DNA from: Mucilaginibacter sp. SJ
GTDB taxonomy: Bacteria; Bacteroidota; Bacteroidia; Sphingobacteriales; Sphingobacteriaceae
DNA: 64,000 bases
Direction: 5' to 3'
Assembly: GCF_028993635.1 (NCBI RefSeq)
Contig: NZ_CP118631.1
Coordinates: 5,332,001 to 5,396,000 of the forward strand
Of this stretch, positions 1 to 8,454 are shown piece by piece; position 1 is the first letter of the stretch; every line of letters starts with the position of its first letter. The translations under genes were made by a program, and so were the position numbers. A model generated the notes under the pieces. That model did not search any database and was not told where the DNA came from. It saw only the letters and a program-made list of their open reading frames with translations.

Positions 1-722
1 GTATTTTTTCGCCATCGCGTAGGGTACGGGACAATACCACCAAACACACGCTCGAAAATGTAAAAGAAATACCCGAATGCGTGATCAATATTGTTAATTA
101 TGATATGGTGCAGCAAACTTCGCTCTCAAGCGTAGAATATCCGCAGGGCGTTAATGAGTTTATCAAATCGGGTTTAACACAGTTACCCTCGCAATTGGTA
201 AAACCCCCGCGCGTGGCCGAATCATATGTGCAGCTGGAATGTGTGGTTAAGGAGGTGATTGAACTGGGGCAAGGCCATGGCGCCGGTAATCTTGTTCTTG
301 CCGAAATTAAATTGATCCATATCAGCGATACCGTTTTAGACGCGGATGGTAAAATAAACCAAGCCAAAATGGACCTGGTTGCCCGGCTTGGCGGCGACTG
401 GTATTGCCGGGTTACTAAAGATAACCTGTTTAAAGTAGCCAAACCCAATACCAAAATGGGTATAGGTGTTGATGCACTGCCTTATGCTATCCGCAACTCA
501 AGGATCCTTACAGGTAACAACCTCGGGCAATTGGGTAACCTCGAAGCTATACCCGGCGATGAAGCTATAGAAGCCTTTGCGCTTACCCCGGAGATAAAAG
601 AAGTACTTGATGCCACCATCGGCGACAGCCAGACCCGTGAGTTGCAATTACATTTGAAAGCTAAGCAATTGCTTGAAGAGGAGCGGGTTGAAGAAGCTTT
701 GATGGCGTTGCTGATGGAATGA
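1..722 (+). CDS. Flavin reductase family protein, 5' end outside the window
   Basis: FMN-binding split-barrel protein of the flavin reductase-like family, expected to use NAD(P)H to reduce free flavin or to serve as a flavoenzyme. The frame is open to the left edge (first whole codon at 3), giving 239 visible residues. The GTG at 81 is not the start: the codons before it read as family sequence (FSPSRRVRDNTTKHT, then ECVINIVNYDMVQQTS), a conserved flavin-contact stretch. The GHGAGNLVLAEI strand around residue 97 and a mostly acidic C-terminus fit the cytoplasmic family. The gene ends with TGA at 720-722 and is convergent with the next gene. The family is clear; the substrate or partner oxygenase is not visible. 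Confidence 0.85.
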   Translation, partial: IFSPSRRVRDNTTKHTLENVKEIPECVINIVNYDMVQQTSLSSVEYPQGVNEFIKSGLTQLPSQLVKPPRVAESYVQLECVVKEVIELGQGHGAGNLVLAEIKLIHISDTVLDADGKINQAKMDLVARLGGDWYCRVTKDNLFKVAKPNTKMGIGVDALPYAIRNSRILTGNNLGQLGNLEAIPGDEAIEAFALTPEIKEVLDATIGDSQTRELQLHLKAKQLLEEERVEEALMALLME

Positions 723-766
723 TAGCTGAATATGTTTTCTTCTGCCAGTGTAGGAAGGATCATCAG

Positions 767-1810
767 CTACATCCCTTTAAAGTCTGTTATAGTGTTTCCA
801 TCATACCTATACACTCCACCTACAGCACCAAACCAAATATTTCCTTTATCATCTTCTAAAATCCCAAAAACCATTGGCTTATTAGTTATTTCGGTTACTG
901 ATGGCTTTTTATCAGACAAGGATTTTTCATCGTAACGGGAAAGCGCCCAGGCCGCTGTATTAGCGCTAAAGCCAGAAAGTACCCTGGTGGGGTTATCAGC
1001 ACTTTCTGAACTTGTCCAAATGTTTCCTTTTTTATCTTCGTAAACGTAACCCGCAAATTTCCGGGTGAAATTGGTAAATAAACTACCATCATAGCGCCAC
1101 AGTCCATCGCGGCCGGCGAGCCAGATATTGCCTTTTTTATCTTCCATTACAGAACGAACATTGGTAAAAGGTTTACCATTACGGCTGAAAACGTTAAATA
1201 TTTTTCCGTCGTACACAAAGGTGTTGCCTCTTGTGGCAAACCAAAGCTTGCCCGTTCTGTCTTCAATAATTGAATTAACTTCGTAAGGTGCCCTATCCTG
1301 AAATGTTTTCCCTGTTGGGTCTTCATTCATCCCATATCCGTTTATGATATAATTCCGAAATGATATTCCATCATACCGGCTTGCTCCACCCCAAACGCCG
1401 AACCAGATGCTGCCTTTTTTATCTTCATAAATACTTACAACATCATTATTGAGAAGGCCATCCTTAATTGTAAAATTACGAAAGGATTTACCATCGTAAC
1501 GATAAACACCTGAACCGATAGAGCCGAACCACAAGTTGCCTTTTCTATCTTCTAAAACAGAAAAGAAGCGGGCCGAACTCACTTTACTTGTGATATTGGT
1601 AAAAGATTTCCCATTGTACCGAAAAATACCATCAAATGCAGCAATCCAAATGTTGCCTTTTTTATCTTGTATGATATTACGCGTGATTCGGTTAGGTACG
1701 GTGGGGGCGCTTAAGCTTTCGGCATGCTTTTGCTGGGCCTGTGCGGGGAAATAAATTACTCCTGCCAGCAGTATAATCAGGCAGGACAGAACGTTTCTTT
1801 TATTTTTCAT
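767..1810 (-). CDS. Secreted two-component-regulator-type beta-propeller protein
   Basis: A 347-residue exported protein made almost wholly of propeller blades. Residues 1-26 form a signal peptide with a hydrophobic core (LSCLIILLAGVIYFP) and an AQA cleavage site. After it, a unit of about 40 residues recurs eight or nine times with the core EDKKGNIWFG...RYDGKSF, the pattern of the regulator-propeller repeats that form the sensor part of hybrid two-component systems. No kinase, transmembrane or DNA-binding domain follows, so this is a stand-alone periplasmic or secreted propeller. In whole hybrid sensors the domain senses glycans; a ligand here is inference only. It is monocistronic, with the IS element lying upstream. 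Confidence 0.8.
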   Translation of the reverse strand: MKNKRNVLSCLIILLAGVIYFPAQAQQKHAESLSAPTVPNRITRNIIQDKKGNIWIAAFDGIFRYNGKSFTNITSKVSSARFFSVLEDRKGNLWFGSIGSGVYRYDGKSFRNFTIKDGLLNNDVVSIYEDKKGSIWFGVWGGASRYDGISFRNYIINGYGMNEDPTGKTFQDRAPYEVNSIIEDRTGKLWFATRGNTFVYDGKIFNVFSRNGKPFTNVRSVMEDKKGNIWLAGRDGLWRYDGSLFTNFTRKFAGYVYEDKKGNIWTSSESADNPTRVLSGFSANTAAWALSRYDEKSLSDKKPSVTEITNKPMVFGILEDDKGNIWFGAVGGVYRYDGNTITDFKGM

Positions 1811-2177
1811 ATCATATCAAAGTTGATCCAGCGAAATTACTTTGATACCTTTCTGTCAGAAGAACCAGGATTGTAAATAAAAATGTAAACTTTGTAAATA
1901 AAGCCTTCATGTTATGCCTGGTGGCCGAAATTTCCTCTCCCGGAGGATGTGCAGATACTTGTTCGGATTGACATTAAGCGTGTGTTAACGCCAGAAGTGT
2001 TCGGAAGAAATAGAAAAAGCGAGGGATTGTGCGATTCCCTCCCCTGGGCATAGCCGTCAATTTAAGCGAAAGCAATAAAAAAGAGTTTGTTTTTTTGAGA
2101 TTGAGGGCAGAACGTAGTTTGCCCGTAAAGGCAAACTTTATGTATTTTTGCTCTCATAGTTTTATTTCTATTTTTTT

Positions 2178-2209
2178 GAAAGGCAGATCGGTAAAGGGTT
2201 CTGCCTTTC
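2178..2209 (-). terminator. Hairpin downstream of the IS transposase
   Basis: A perfect 10-bp stem (GAAAGGCAGA / TCTGCCTTTC) with a 12-nt loop lies 42 bp past the transposase stop and is followed on the minus strand by an A/T-rich run. A second 8-bp stem (AGTTTGCC / GGCAAACT, 2116-2137) sits just beyond. Both lie inside the inverted repeats, so they travel with the element and would limit read-through in either direction. Confidence 0.55.
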
Positions 2210-2250
2210 TCTTTGTTTACACCTAAAGATAGCATTTAATATATTGATTA

Positions 2251-3429
2251 TCAAATAATTATTACAATTTCCTCTGTTTTGAGCCGTCCTTTTTTCTGCT
2301 CTTTAAGCAGTTTGTAAAACGGAAGCTGTTCGAGCATATCCAGCCACTTACTGCTTAATCCCCACAATTGCAGCCTTAGCTCCTGCATACCTGATGCTAT
2401 AAAACTGTGTACCTTGAGGATACTTACCTCGCCGATCTTACCGATTGACATTGTTATCTTCCAGCTTAACATAGCCCATAATAGTTTGCTGTAAAGTGCA
2501 CAGGTGATACGGTGGGTATTTCCTTTAGGCATCTGATGGATCTTCAACGATGATTTCCAGCCTTTGAACACCAACTCGATCTGCCAGCGGAGATGATAGA
2601 GTTTCCGGATCAGTTCGGCACTGTAAGTGCTATCCAGGTTGGTTACAATGAAATTAAAGCCTGCTCTGAGCTTGAAAAGCGCTGTTGTCTGATGGCCTTT
2701 CTTTTTGTTGTATTTATCGGTATGGCTTATCCGGTTGTTTTTTATTTCATCACTTACCGGTTCAATAATCATCCGGACAGGTAGCTTGTCTTTTCCAATA
2801 TAAACTAAACCGTCAAATGCTTTTCCTGATTTTTGTAAAGCGGTCAGGTCCAGCTCCTGGTATACTTCATTACGCAGAATGTGTATCGATGTTTTGGGGC
2901 TTAACTTATTGACAAAGAATGCCTTCTTTTCGATAATGTTGCTCATATAAGCAATATGGCTATAACCCAGGTCTCTCATGTATAATACACCCGGTCGAAT
3001 CATCTGCTGATCGAGGTGGCTTTCTTTCTGGTCATTGCAATTGCCCGGTGTTAGCCTGATATCACAACTTCCACTTTTGATCCCAAACTCAAACTGCAGG
3101 GCCGCGCCAGCTTTTATCCCGCAGCCTTTTGTCCCCGGATAAACATCCGCCATTGCCTCCGGTAAGGCAAAACGTGTGGAATCTTTGATGTTGATCTCAA
3201 GCCCTTGTATCTCTCTACAAGGCAATTCTATCGCTAAAAGTCGCTCCAGAGCCCCTTTGATAAACTCCGTCAGCCCTTCATTATACTTTTGATGCAGGGC
3301 CTGTTTTGATATATTAAGTGAATGCCTTAACATCAGCTGCATACTCATGCCATTAAATGATTGATTGCTGTCAAATAGCAGCGTATCCAGAAGATCTGAT
3401 CCGCTTATCTTCCTTAAACGTTTGATCAC
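2251..3429 (-). CDS. IS4-family DDE transposase
   Basis: RNase-H-fold transposase of 392 residues from the GTG at 3429. The catalytic triad is visible: D83 in IKDST, D153 in MRDLGY and E285 in YHLRWQIELVF, the last in the IS4 signature Y-x2-R-x3-E-x6-K (Y278, R281, E285, K292). The frame stays open upstream to a stop at about 3542-3544 and encodes residues that look like the normal N-terminus (ELFDHGFLDTLAKNTG), so translation probably begins further up. An AAGGAG sits at 3549-3554, but no ATG, GTG or TTG lies in frame just after it. The element may use an unusual start or have lost its own. The catalytic core appears intact. Confidence 0.88.
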   Translation of the reverse strand: MIKRLRKISGSDLLDTLLFDSNQSFNGMSMQLMLRHSLNISKQALHQKYNEGLTEFIKGALERLLAIELPCREIQGLEINIKDSTRFALPEAMADVYPGTKGCGIKAGAALQFEFGIKSGSCDIRLTPGNCNDQKESHLDQQMIRPGVLYMRDLGYSHIAYMSNIIEKKAFFVNKLSPKTSIHILRNEVYQELDLTALQKSGKAFDGLVYIGKDKLPVRMIIEPVSDEIKNNRISHTDKYNKKKGHQTTALFKLRAGFNFIVTNLDSTYSAELIRKLYHLRWQIELVFKGWKSSLKIHQMPKGNTHRITCALYSKLLWAMLSWKITMSIGKIGEVSILKVHSFIASGMQELRLQLWGLSSKWLDMLEQLPFYKLLKEQKKGRLKTEEIVIII

Positions 3430-3672
3430 TCCCGTGTTTTTAGCAAGGGTATCAAGAAATCCATGGTCAAATAATTCCCCTTTTAAGCGTTTAAATAACC
3501 CTGTCAGGTTTGGTTGGCCGATTCTTGCTCTTAAAAATTTTTATACTACTCCTTAAATTGACGGCTATGCTCCCAGGGGAGGGAATTAAAAATCTTCCCA
3601 ACACTTCTGGTGATAACACCGACCATAAGCTAAATATTTGAGCCCCATTCGCGTAATCAAAAAAATCAACGG

Positions 3673-4371
3673 TCAATAAGCGTATTCCTTTCCTTTAAGA
3701 TGATAATCAACTGGTAGCTGTCGTTTTTCAAATAGTTCGTAAGCCGGTTTGAGGTTGCGCCAAAAGGTATCCTGTTTGTAAGCCGCATAGCGCTTTAAGT
3801 TTGCGTCATCCATCCGGAAAGGAAAAATATCAACACGGATTTGCTTTTGGCCGGCTACAAACGCTTCGTAAACCAGGGTATAAATTTCTTCAATGCGGGC
3901 ATCGGTCATGGCATAGCAACCTATAGAAGCACAATGTCCATGTGCCATGATGGCGCTGCCGGTATAACCTTTAGCTTTATCAATGGCATTTGGGTAGCCT
4001 ACATTAATAGCCAGGTAATAGTTGCTTACCGGGTTAAGTTGTTTGGGCTCTATGGTATATAAACCTTCCGGGCTTTTACCGTCGCCGCTGCGGGTTTTGG
4101 TACCTAATCCGCCGGAGTAGGTGCATACGTCATAAGTTTTAAAGAGCTGGTATTTATTAGCCGATTTTACCCATACTTCAAGTACGCTGATGTCTTTAAT
4201 AATGCGGATGTACACCTGGCCATAAGGCGCAAAGCCTTTATCTTTAAGTTCTTTTTGAAGTTTAGGCCATACTTTAAGGCGAACGTCGCCAGCACGTTTG
4301 CTATCGGGGATTTCGGGTTTGTGAAGTGCTAATAATAGAATTAGTAGCAGCAATGTAATTGGTTTAGGCAT
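3673..4371 (-). CDS. L,D-transpeptidase family protein, YafK-like
   Basis: Exported YkuD-fold enzyme of 232 residues acting on peptidoglycan stem peptides. Residues 4-16 are a hydrophobic export segment (ITLLLLILLLALH) followed by the mature domain. The active-site signature is complete: H144-G145 in MAHGHCASIGCYAMTD, with C152 as nucleophile. This spacing and the trailing CYAMTD are typical of the YafK/DpaA subgroup, which in Escherichia coli removes Braun lipoprotein from murein; whether it cross-links or hydrolyses here is unknown. The gene stands alone, with a perfect palindrome just upstream of its start. Confidence 0.87.
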   Translation of the reverse strand: MPKPITLLLLILLLALHKPEIPDSKRAGDVRLKVWPKLQKELKDKGFAPYGQVYIRIIKDISVLEVWVKSANKYQLFKTYDVCTYSGGLGTKTRSGDGKSPEGLYTIEPKQLNPVSNYYLAINVGYPNAIDKAKGYTGSAIMAHGHCASIGCYAMTDARIEEIYTLVYEAFVAGQKQIRVDIFPFRMDDANLKRYAAYKQDTFWRNLKPAYELFEKRQLPVDYHLKGKEYAY

Positions 4372-4381
4372 TGGTTAGGTT

Positions 4382-4403
4382 GTTAACTATAATTGTAGTT
4401 AAC
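4382..4403. promoter_or_regulatory. Palindrome upstream of the L,D-transpeptidase gene
   Basis: GTTAACTA and TAGTTAAC form a perfect 8-bp inverted repeat with a 6-bp spacer, beginning 11 bp before the ATG. It is AT-rich with no T-run after it, so it looks more like a protein-binding site or a 5'-leader hairpin than a terminator. No regulator gene is adjacent. Confidence 0.4.
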
Positions 4404-5357
4404 GGAAGTGTTGGGAAGAAATTATATGGGAGGGAAGATTTTTTGTTGGCTAAAAATGCCAGGTATTTTATAACAACACGCCATTAAAACAAAGATTGTC
4501 ATGCTGAGGGATTTAAATCCGCTGGATTCTGAAGGAGCAATGACATCTCCTCCACGTCATTGCTGAGTTACGAAGCAATCCTTTTACAGGCAGACAAGGT
4601 GCTTAGTGGTATTGAACATTGTCGCGCTCTTGGCCGCGCGGGGCCAGGTACTTTTGTCTTGATACAAAAGTACCCAAAAAATCAAGTCAGCAGGGAGGCT
4701 TCTTTGCGCTCACCCACTCCACAGCCCGTCGTGCCGGCCTTTGCCCTGCAAAGCGGTCAAAACCACGGGCTGCAATTATTTTGCCCCGCTACGCTCGCGC
4801 TTTCCCAATGCTTCTGCAAAAACTTGCTATGCCCCTTCCTGCGCTCAAGGCTACCATTGTTCTGCCCGCTTTCACCCGAAGCTTACCTGCTGACAGGAAC
4901 ATTCTTTATTTATTATGTCATGGGTAGGGACGAAGCATCTTCTTCGCTCCGAGTAGTCGCTCGGTATCTTGCAGATGCTCCCCATGACATATAAAACGGG
5001 TGTCATGCTGAGCAATGTCATTAAGTTAAGGAAAATCCCCCAGAGGGGGAACAGGTTTGTAGCAAAATATTATACCGATAACAACCGTGCCAGAGGTACG
5101 GAACACCGGAATTGTGTACCGCTGGCACACCAAAAATCTATTCAAAATGGTTTCTACAAACCTTTTGCACCTCTGGTGCAGCTTGTCAATCTCTTAACTT
5201 AATGACATTGCATGCTGAGCCTGTCGAAGCATGGCGGGCAGGGCCTCTGCGCGCGTCCTTCGACAGGCTCAGGATGACAGGCCCTCCACACCTAATGTTA
5301 TTTCTCCTTCATTGGCCCCGGATTTAAACACTTACATGACAAGAGGGAAAGATAATA
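4404..5357. other. Gene-free field of dispersed repeats
   Basis: No credible gene; the open frames here are repeat-derived. From left to right: a REP half beginning TGTCATGCTGAG (about 4499-4547) ending CAATGACA; a half copy of a TCATTGCTGAG..ACGAAGCAATCC repeat (4556-4582); an element with the stem GTACTTTTGT / ACAAAAGTAC (4648-4673) followed by AAAAAATCAAG, a sequence I recognise as common in Sphingobacteriaceae gaps; a palindrome around 4913-4992 with ends ATGTCATGGGTAG / CCCATGACATA; and a REP split by a small insertion (see 5014-5210). Confidence 0.7.
5014..5210. mobile_element. 197-bp MITE-like insertion with 10-bp target duplication
   Basis: The element begins AATGTCATTAAGTTAAG and ends CTTAACTTAATGACATTG, giving terminal inverted repeats of at least 17 bp. 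It is flanked on both sides by CATGCTGAGC (5004-5013 and 5211-5220), which reads as a target-site duplication within a REP whose intact form would run TGTCATGCTGAGCCTGTCGAAG. It has no coding capacity. Inside are inverted modules AATCCCCCAGAGGGGGAA with AGGTTTGTAG, and ACAAACC with TTGCACCTCTGGTGCA; related modules recur in the repeat field near 62470-62590. Confidence 0.65.
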
Positions 5358-6104
5358 TTATATTCCTAACACTTGCTTCAACTTCACATACCCTGTTTTA
5401 CTTACCGGGATTTTAGCGCCTGATTTCAGGATGGCCAGGTGCGCATCTTTTTCGTATGGGTCGATACGGGTGATTTGTTGTATAGCTACGATGTAGGAAC
5501 GATGAACACGAACAAAATGATTAGGATCAAGGGTTTGCTCAAAAAAGCTCATGGTTTTGTTTTTGAGGTACGAGCCTTCTTTGGTGATCACACTTACATA
5601 ATCATCATCGGCCTGCAAATACTCAACATCGGCAACGGGGATGATCTTTACCTTGGTGCCGGTTTTAACCACAATACGCTCATGCTGGGCGGGCGACTGG
5701 GTAGCGGCAGTTTCCAGCAACTCTTCCGTCTGTTTAACAGCCGGTTTGGGCGTGGCTGAAGCCAGGAATTTTTCAACCGCTTTGTTAAAGCGTTCTTTGC
5801 TGAAGGGTTTTAATAAATAGTCAACCGCGTGGGCTTCAAAAGCTTTGATGGCGTATTCGTCAAACGCGGTAGCAAATATTACGGCAGGGGGTTGTTCAAC
5901 CAGTTCAAGCATCTCGAAGCCGGTAATTTTAGGCATCTGGATATCTAAAAAGACCAGGTCGGGCTGGTGCTGCTGAATGGCTTTGAGGCCTTCAAAGCCG
6001 TCGTTGCATTCCTGTATCAGTTCAATGTCTTTAAAATCAAGCAGGTATTCCCTTACAACCATGCGGGCTAAAGGTTCGTCATCAATAATTAAAGCTCGCT
6101 TCAT
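5358..6104 (-). CDS. LytTR-family response regulator
   Basis: Cytoplasmic two-component regulator of 248 residues. The receiver domain (about 3-115) has the acidic pair D8-D9, phospho-acceptor D54 in LVFLDIQMP and K99 in DYLLKPF. A linker (115-142) leads to a LytTR DNA-binding domain (143-246; EYLQADDDYVSV, HFVRVHRSYIV). Its start overlaps the end of the kinase gene by 4 bp (ATGA), so the two are translationally coupled and surely form a pair. LytTR proteins bind short direct repeats upstream of targets; the shared boxes at 8455-8505 and 9451-9503, in front of the two LiaF-like genes, are candidates. Confidence 0.93.
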   Translation of the reverse strand: MKRALIIDDEPLARMVVREYLLDFKDIELIQECNDGFEGLKAIQQHQPDLVFLDIQMPKITGFEMLELVEQPPAVIFATAFDEYAIKAFEAHAVDYLLKPFSKERFNKAVEKFLASATPKPAVKQTEELLETAATQSPAQHERIVVKTGTKVKIIPVADVEYLQADDDYVSVITKEGSYLKNKTMSFFEQTLDPNHFVRVHRSYIVAIQQITRIDPYEKDAHLAILKSGAKIPVSKTGYVKLKQVLGI

Positions 6105-7135
6105 AGTTGCGGTATTTTTATAATGGTTGTGTACAGATCATCGCTCGCATGGGTTTCCATTAAATCATTGCGGGCATACAGCAAATATAATCGCCGTTGC
6201 ACTCCCCGCAAACCAAAACCTGTACCTTTTTTTGGTTTTGATGTTTGTGGGTCATACGGGTTCTGTACCATTAAGTTCAGATAGCCATCCTCAATTTCAC
6301 CGCGAATGCTCACGGTAACTTCGCCAATAGTGTCATAAAGGCCAAATTTAATGGCATTTTCAACCAAAGGCTGTAACAGCATAGATGGCAGTATCGCGGT
6401 TCCGCATTTGGGGTCGCAGCTTATTTCGGTTTGTAAACGGTGGCCAAAGCGTACTTTTTCTATATCGAGGTATAAATTAAGATGCGCCAATTCCTCGGTA
6501 AGGCTAACCTGCAGCTGATCATCTTTTTTAAGTGTTCCGCGTAAAAAGTCGGATAACTGGTGGATCATCCTTCGGGCTTCATCGGGTTTAAAGCCGATAA
6601 GCGCGTTGATGGAGTTAAGACTGTTAAACAGGAAGTGGGGTTGCAATTGCTGGCGCAAATTATATAGCTCAGCCTCGCGGGCAAGCTGCTCGGCTTCAGT
6701 TTTGCGTTTCAGGGTCTCTTTCTGGTCGAGCTGTGAAAACCACAGCAAACTGATCATGGCCATCCAGCCGATAGCTAAAAAGTCGGTAAAAAAGCGGATG
6801 GTTAATGACTGGGCCAGGAAACCGGTGTAGATCTGGTCGCTGTTAATGAGCGGTAACAGGTAACGGCAACCGGCTGTACAAATGCCTGCGAGCGCAACGC
6901 ACCATATAAACAGGTTAATGTAGCTGCCTTTACCCGGTTGGTAGTAACGTAAGTTGTTGTTGATAAGCCAGCATGCACATGAAAGCAATATGGCGCTCAA
7001 CAGGCCATCGGTAGCGGCAGTGAACCATAAAAAACCAAAACTATGAATGATATAAGTTTGTAATGCAGCCCAAACCATGCCGCATATTACAAATGCCGCG
7101 TACAGTTTTGATGTTTGTATTGATGGAACTTCCAA
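6101..7135 (-). CDS. LytS-type sensor histidine kinase
   Basis: Integral-membrane kinase of the His_kinase (LytS/YehU) class, 344 residues. Four hydrophobic segments (about 10-30, 37-58, 72-95, 108-134) form the sensor, with no sizeable extracytoplasmic domain. A short coiled coil (138-160) precedes the phospho-acceptor H167 in LRQQLQPHFLFNSLN, the hallmark of the class, and an ATP-binding domain with LLQPLVENAIKFG and GTGFGLRGVQRRL. The start is TTG at 7135: no ATG lies in frame until Met20, inside the first membrane segment, and a stop lies about 30 bases upstream. The gene follows the DUF4288 gene by 27 bp and overlaps the regulator by 4 bp. Confidence 0.92.
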   Translation of the reverse strand: MEVPSIQTSKLYAAFVICGMVWAALQTYIIHSFGFLWFTAATDGLLSAILLSCACWLINNNLRYYQPGKGSYINLFIWCVALAGICTAGCRYLLPLINSDQIYTGFLAQSLTIRFFTDFLAIGWMAMISLLWFSQLDQKETLKRKTEAEQLAREAELYNLRQQLQPHFLFNSLNSINALIGFKPDEARRMIHQLSDFLRGTLKKDDQLQVSLTEELAHLNLYLDIEKVRFGHRLQTEISCDPKCGTAILPSMLLQPLVENAIKFGLYDTIGEVTVSIRGEIEDGYLNLMVQNPYDPQTSKPKKGTGFGLRGVQRRLYLLYARNDLMETHASDDLYTTIIKIPQL

Positions 7136-7162
7136 AACGGTTACTTTCTGTGGTTCTAAGGT

Positions 7163-7498
7163 TTAATTTCTGATGCCCAATAAGGCCGACTTATGATGCG
7201 CCCATGCAATGTATAGGTCGGCATCGGGTGTTTCGTGTATGTTGTAATACAATTCAGCACCGTCGGTAAGTTCGCCAAGCTGGTTAAGCTCGGCTACATC
7301 AATAAATTGCCATTTAACGGTTTGTTTTTCAATATTCTTAAAACTATCCTGGTTGGCGTGACCTATCCGGTTGGCTTTTTCATAAGCCACCAGTTCATTA
7401 TCTGCACTGATCAATCTTAATTGCTCATCAAATTGCGCCTGATGGTCGCCATCCCCGCTTATCACCCTGAAAACTAATTTTGCTACGTACCAGTTCAT
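7163..7498 (-). CDS. DUF4288 domain protein
   Basis: Small soluble protein of 111 residues beginning MNWYVAKLVFRVISGDG, the characteristic opening of the DUF4288 family, with the conserved QFDEQLRLI and later KWQFIDVAEL stretches and no export signal or membrane segment. Family function is not established. It lies 36 bp after the LiaF-like gene and 27 bp before the kinase gene on the same strand, so it is probably an accessory to that sensing operon. C-terminal GAELYYNIHETPDAD is typical of the family. Confidence 0.75.
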   Translation of the reverse strand: MNWYVAKLVFRVISGDGDHQAQFDEQLRLISADNELVAYEKANRIGHANQDSFKNIEKQTVKWQFIDVAELNQLGELTDGAELYYNIHETPDADLYIAWAHHKSALLGIRN

Positions 7499-7534
7499 GT
7501 TTTTATGCTTTTCGTAATTAGCTGCCTTGATTAA

Positions 7535-8389
7535 TTAATAACTGCGGATATCCACCCCCGCAAATATGGATACGCCTTTAAGTACCAGCACCTTCTCGCT
7601 GCCTACACTTGCGGTGCTCCTGATGCGTTTATCATCTACACTGGCAAAAACCGCCGCCAGGTCAGATACTACCTGCCAGTTTGATGGCACGATAATTTTA
7701 GTGCCGCCGAAGATCTGGGTAATGTCAATGATAATGCGGCCATTAATATCTGCCTGGGTAAAATCAAGTTCGGCGCCGCCAAATATGTTCACGATATCAC
7801 CGCCGCGGAACTGTTTGGAAAGGATGGTTTTGTTAACCCCGCCAAAAATGGATACGGTATCGATATAATCGTCGCCAGAGTACTTGGTGTTGTATTGCTG
7901 TTGTTTTTGAGCGTAGGGATCAACCGGGGGGATCTCGCTGCCTTCCTCTTTTACGGTATAGTCAACAGTTTCGGATTTTTCAAATTGAAAAGGCTCTTTT
8001 TTATCCCAGTTGGTCCATTTTTCTCCTTTGAAATCGTTTTTCCATTGCTGCGGATCAAAATGTTTGTTGCGCCTTAATATCAGCCACATACCAAATCCAA
8101 TTACAGCTAAGGGGCCCACTATCCGATCGGAATTGTTAATGTTTTGGGTGATCAGGAATACAGTACCTAAAGCTACCAGCAATACCCACGATGCTTTTTT
8201 GTAATTATGCTTGGCACCTATGTATATCCCCCAGAAAATAAGCCATAAGGGCCACAGGGAAAGATGAGCGGGTATGAAAAAAATTCGGAATTGCTGAAGC
8301 AGCAATATGCCGCCTACAGCAAGTAAAATAATCCCGGCAACAGACTTGCCTTTGTTGGGATCTTTTGGATGTTCTATATCGTTGTTCAT
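7535..8389 (-). CDS. LiaF-like membrane protein with cytoplasmic beta-helix domain
   Basis: 284 residues. The N-terminal third has four membrane segments (about 17-33, 36-57, 66-82, 89-106) of the LiaI/LiaF (DUF5668) type; a charged linker leads to a C-terminal LiaF domain (about 170-284) with alternating VSIFGGVNKTIL, VNIFGGAELDF and ITQIFGGTKIIV strands. In Firmicutes LiaF restrains an envelope-stress two-component system. Here it heads an operon with DUF4288, a LytS kinase and a LytTR regulator, an analogous arrangement with a different kinase class. The promoter is a near-ideal Bacteroidota one (8418-8449), and a conserved upstream box is shared with the paralogue at 8985-9392. Role as a stress antagonist is inference. 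Confidence 0.85.
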   Translation of the reverse strand: MNNDIEHPKDPNKGKSVAGIILLAVGGILLLQQFRIFFIPAHLSLWPLWLIFWGIYIGAKHNYKKASWVLLVALGTVFLITQNINNSDRIVGPLAVIGFGMWLILRRNKHFDPQQWKNDFKGEKWTNWDKKEPFQFEKSETVDYTVKEEGSEIPPVDPYAQKQQQYNTKYSGDDYIDTVSIFGGVNKTILSKQFRGGDIVNIFGGAELDFTQADINGRIIIDITQIFGGTKIIVPSNWQVVSDLAAVFASVDDKRIRSTASVGSEKVLVLKGVSIFAGVDIRSY

Positions 8390-8417
8390 TGTATTATCTG
8401 CAAATTGAAATCATATC

Positions 8418-8449
8418 CAAAACTAAGGTAACATTATAGTTGAGCCAAA
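8418..8449 (-). promoter_or_regulatory. Bacteroidota promoter of the LiaF-DUF4288-kinase-regulator operon
   Basis: Read on the minus strand: TTTG (8446-8449), 20 bp, then TAGTTTTG (8418-8425), matching the TTTG/TAnnTTTG consensus exactly, about 28 bp before the ATG. The same layout occurs before the paralogue at 9392. Confidence 0.7.
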
Positions 8450-8454
8450 CAAAA

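Larger units (their letters stand above)
1982..3619. mobile_element. IS4-family insertion element within long two-part inverted repeats
   Basis: The transposase gene is bracketed by two nested inverted repeat pairs. Inner arms 2034-2066 and 3552-3586 match over about 33 bp apart from a 2-nt insertion (core TAGCCGTCAATTTAAG). Outer arms 1982-2008 and 3593-3619 match at 24 of 27 positions (core CCAGAAGTGTT). Between the arms lie 25 unrelated bases on the left and 6 on the right. I cannot tell whether the element ends at the inner arms and sits in an older palindrome, or whether all of it is mobile. No convincing target duplication is visible at either boundary. Part of the outer arm recurs at 4406-4419, so that motif is dispersed. 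Confidence 0.7.

Noticed and set aside
81..722. GTG at 81 as the start of the flavin reductase
   Set aside because: Family residues continue in frame upstream to the window edge.
4560..4994. 144-codon plus-strand open frame
   Set aside because: It lies wholly in dispersed repeats (GTACTTTTGT..ACAAAAGTAC element and REP parts); composition and lack of motifs show it is not a gene.
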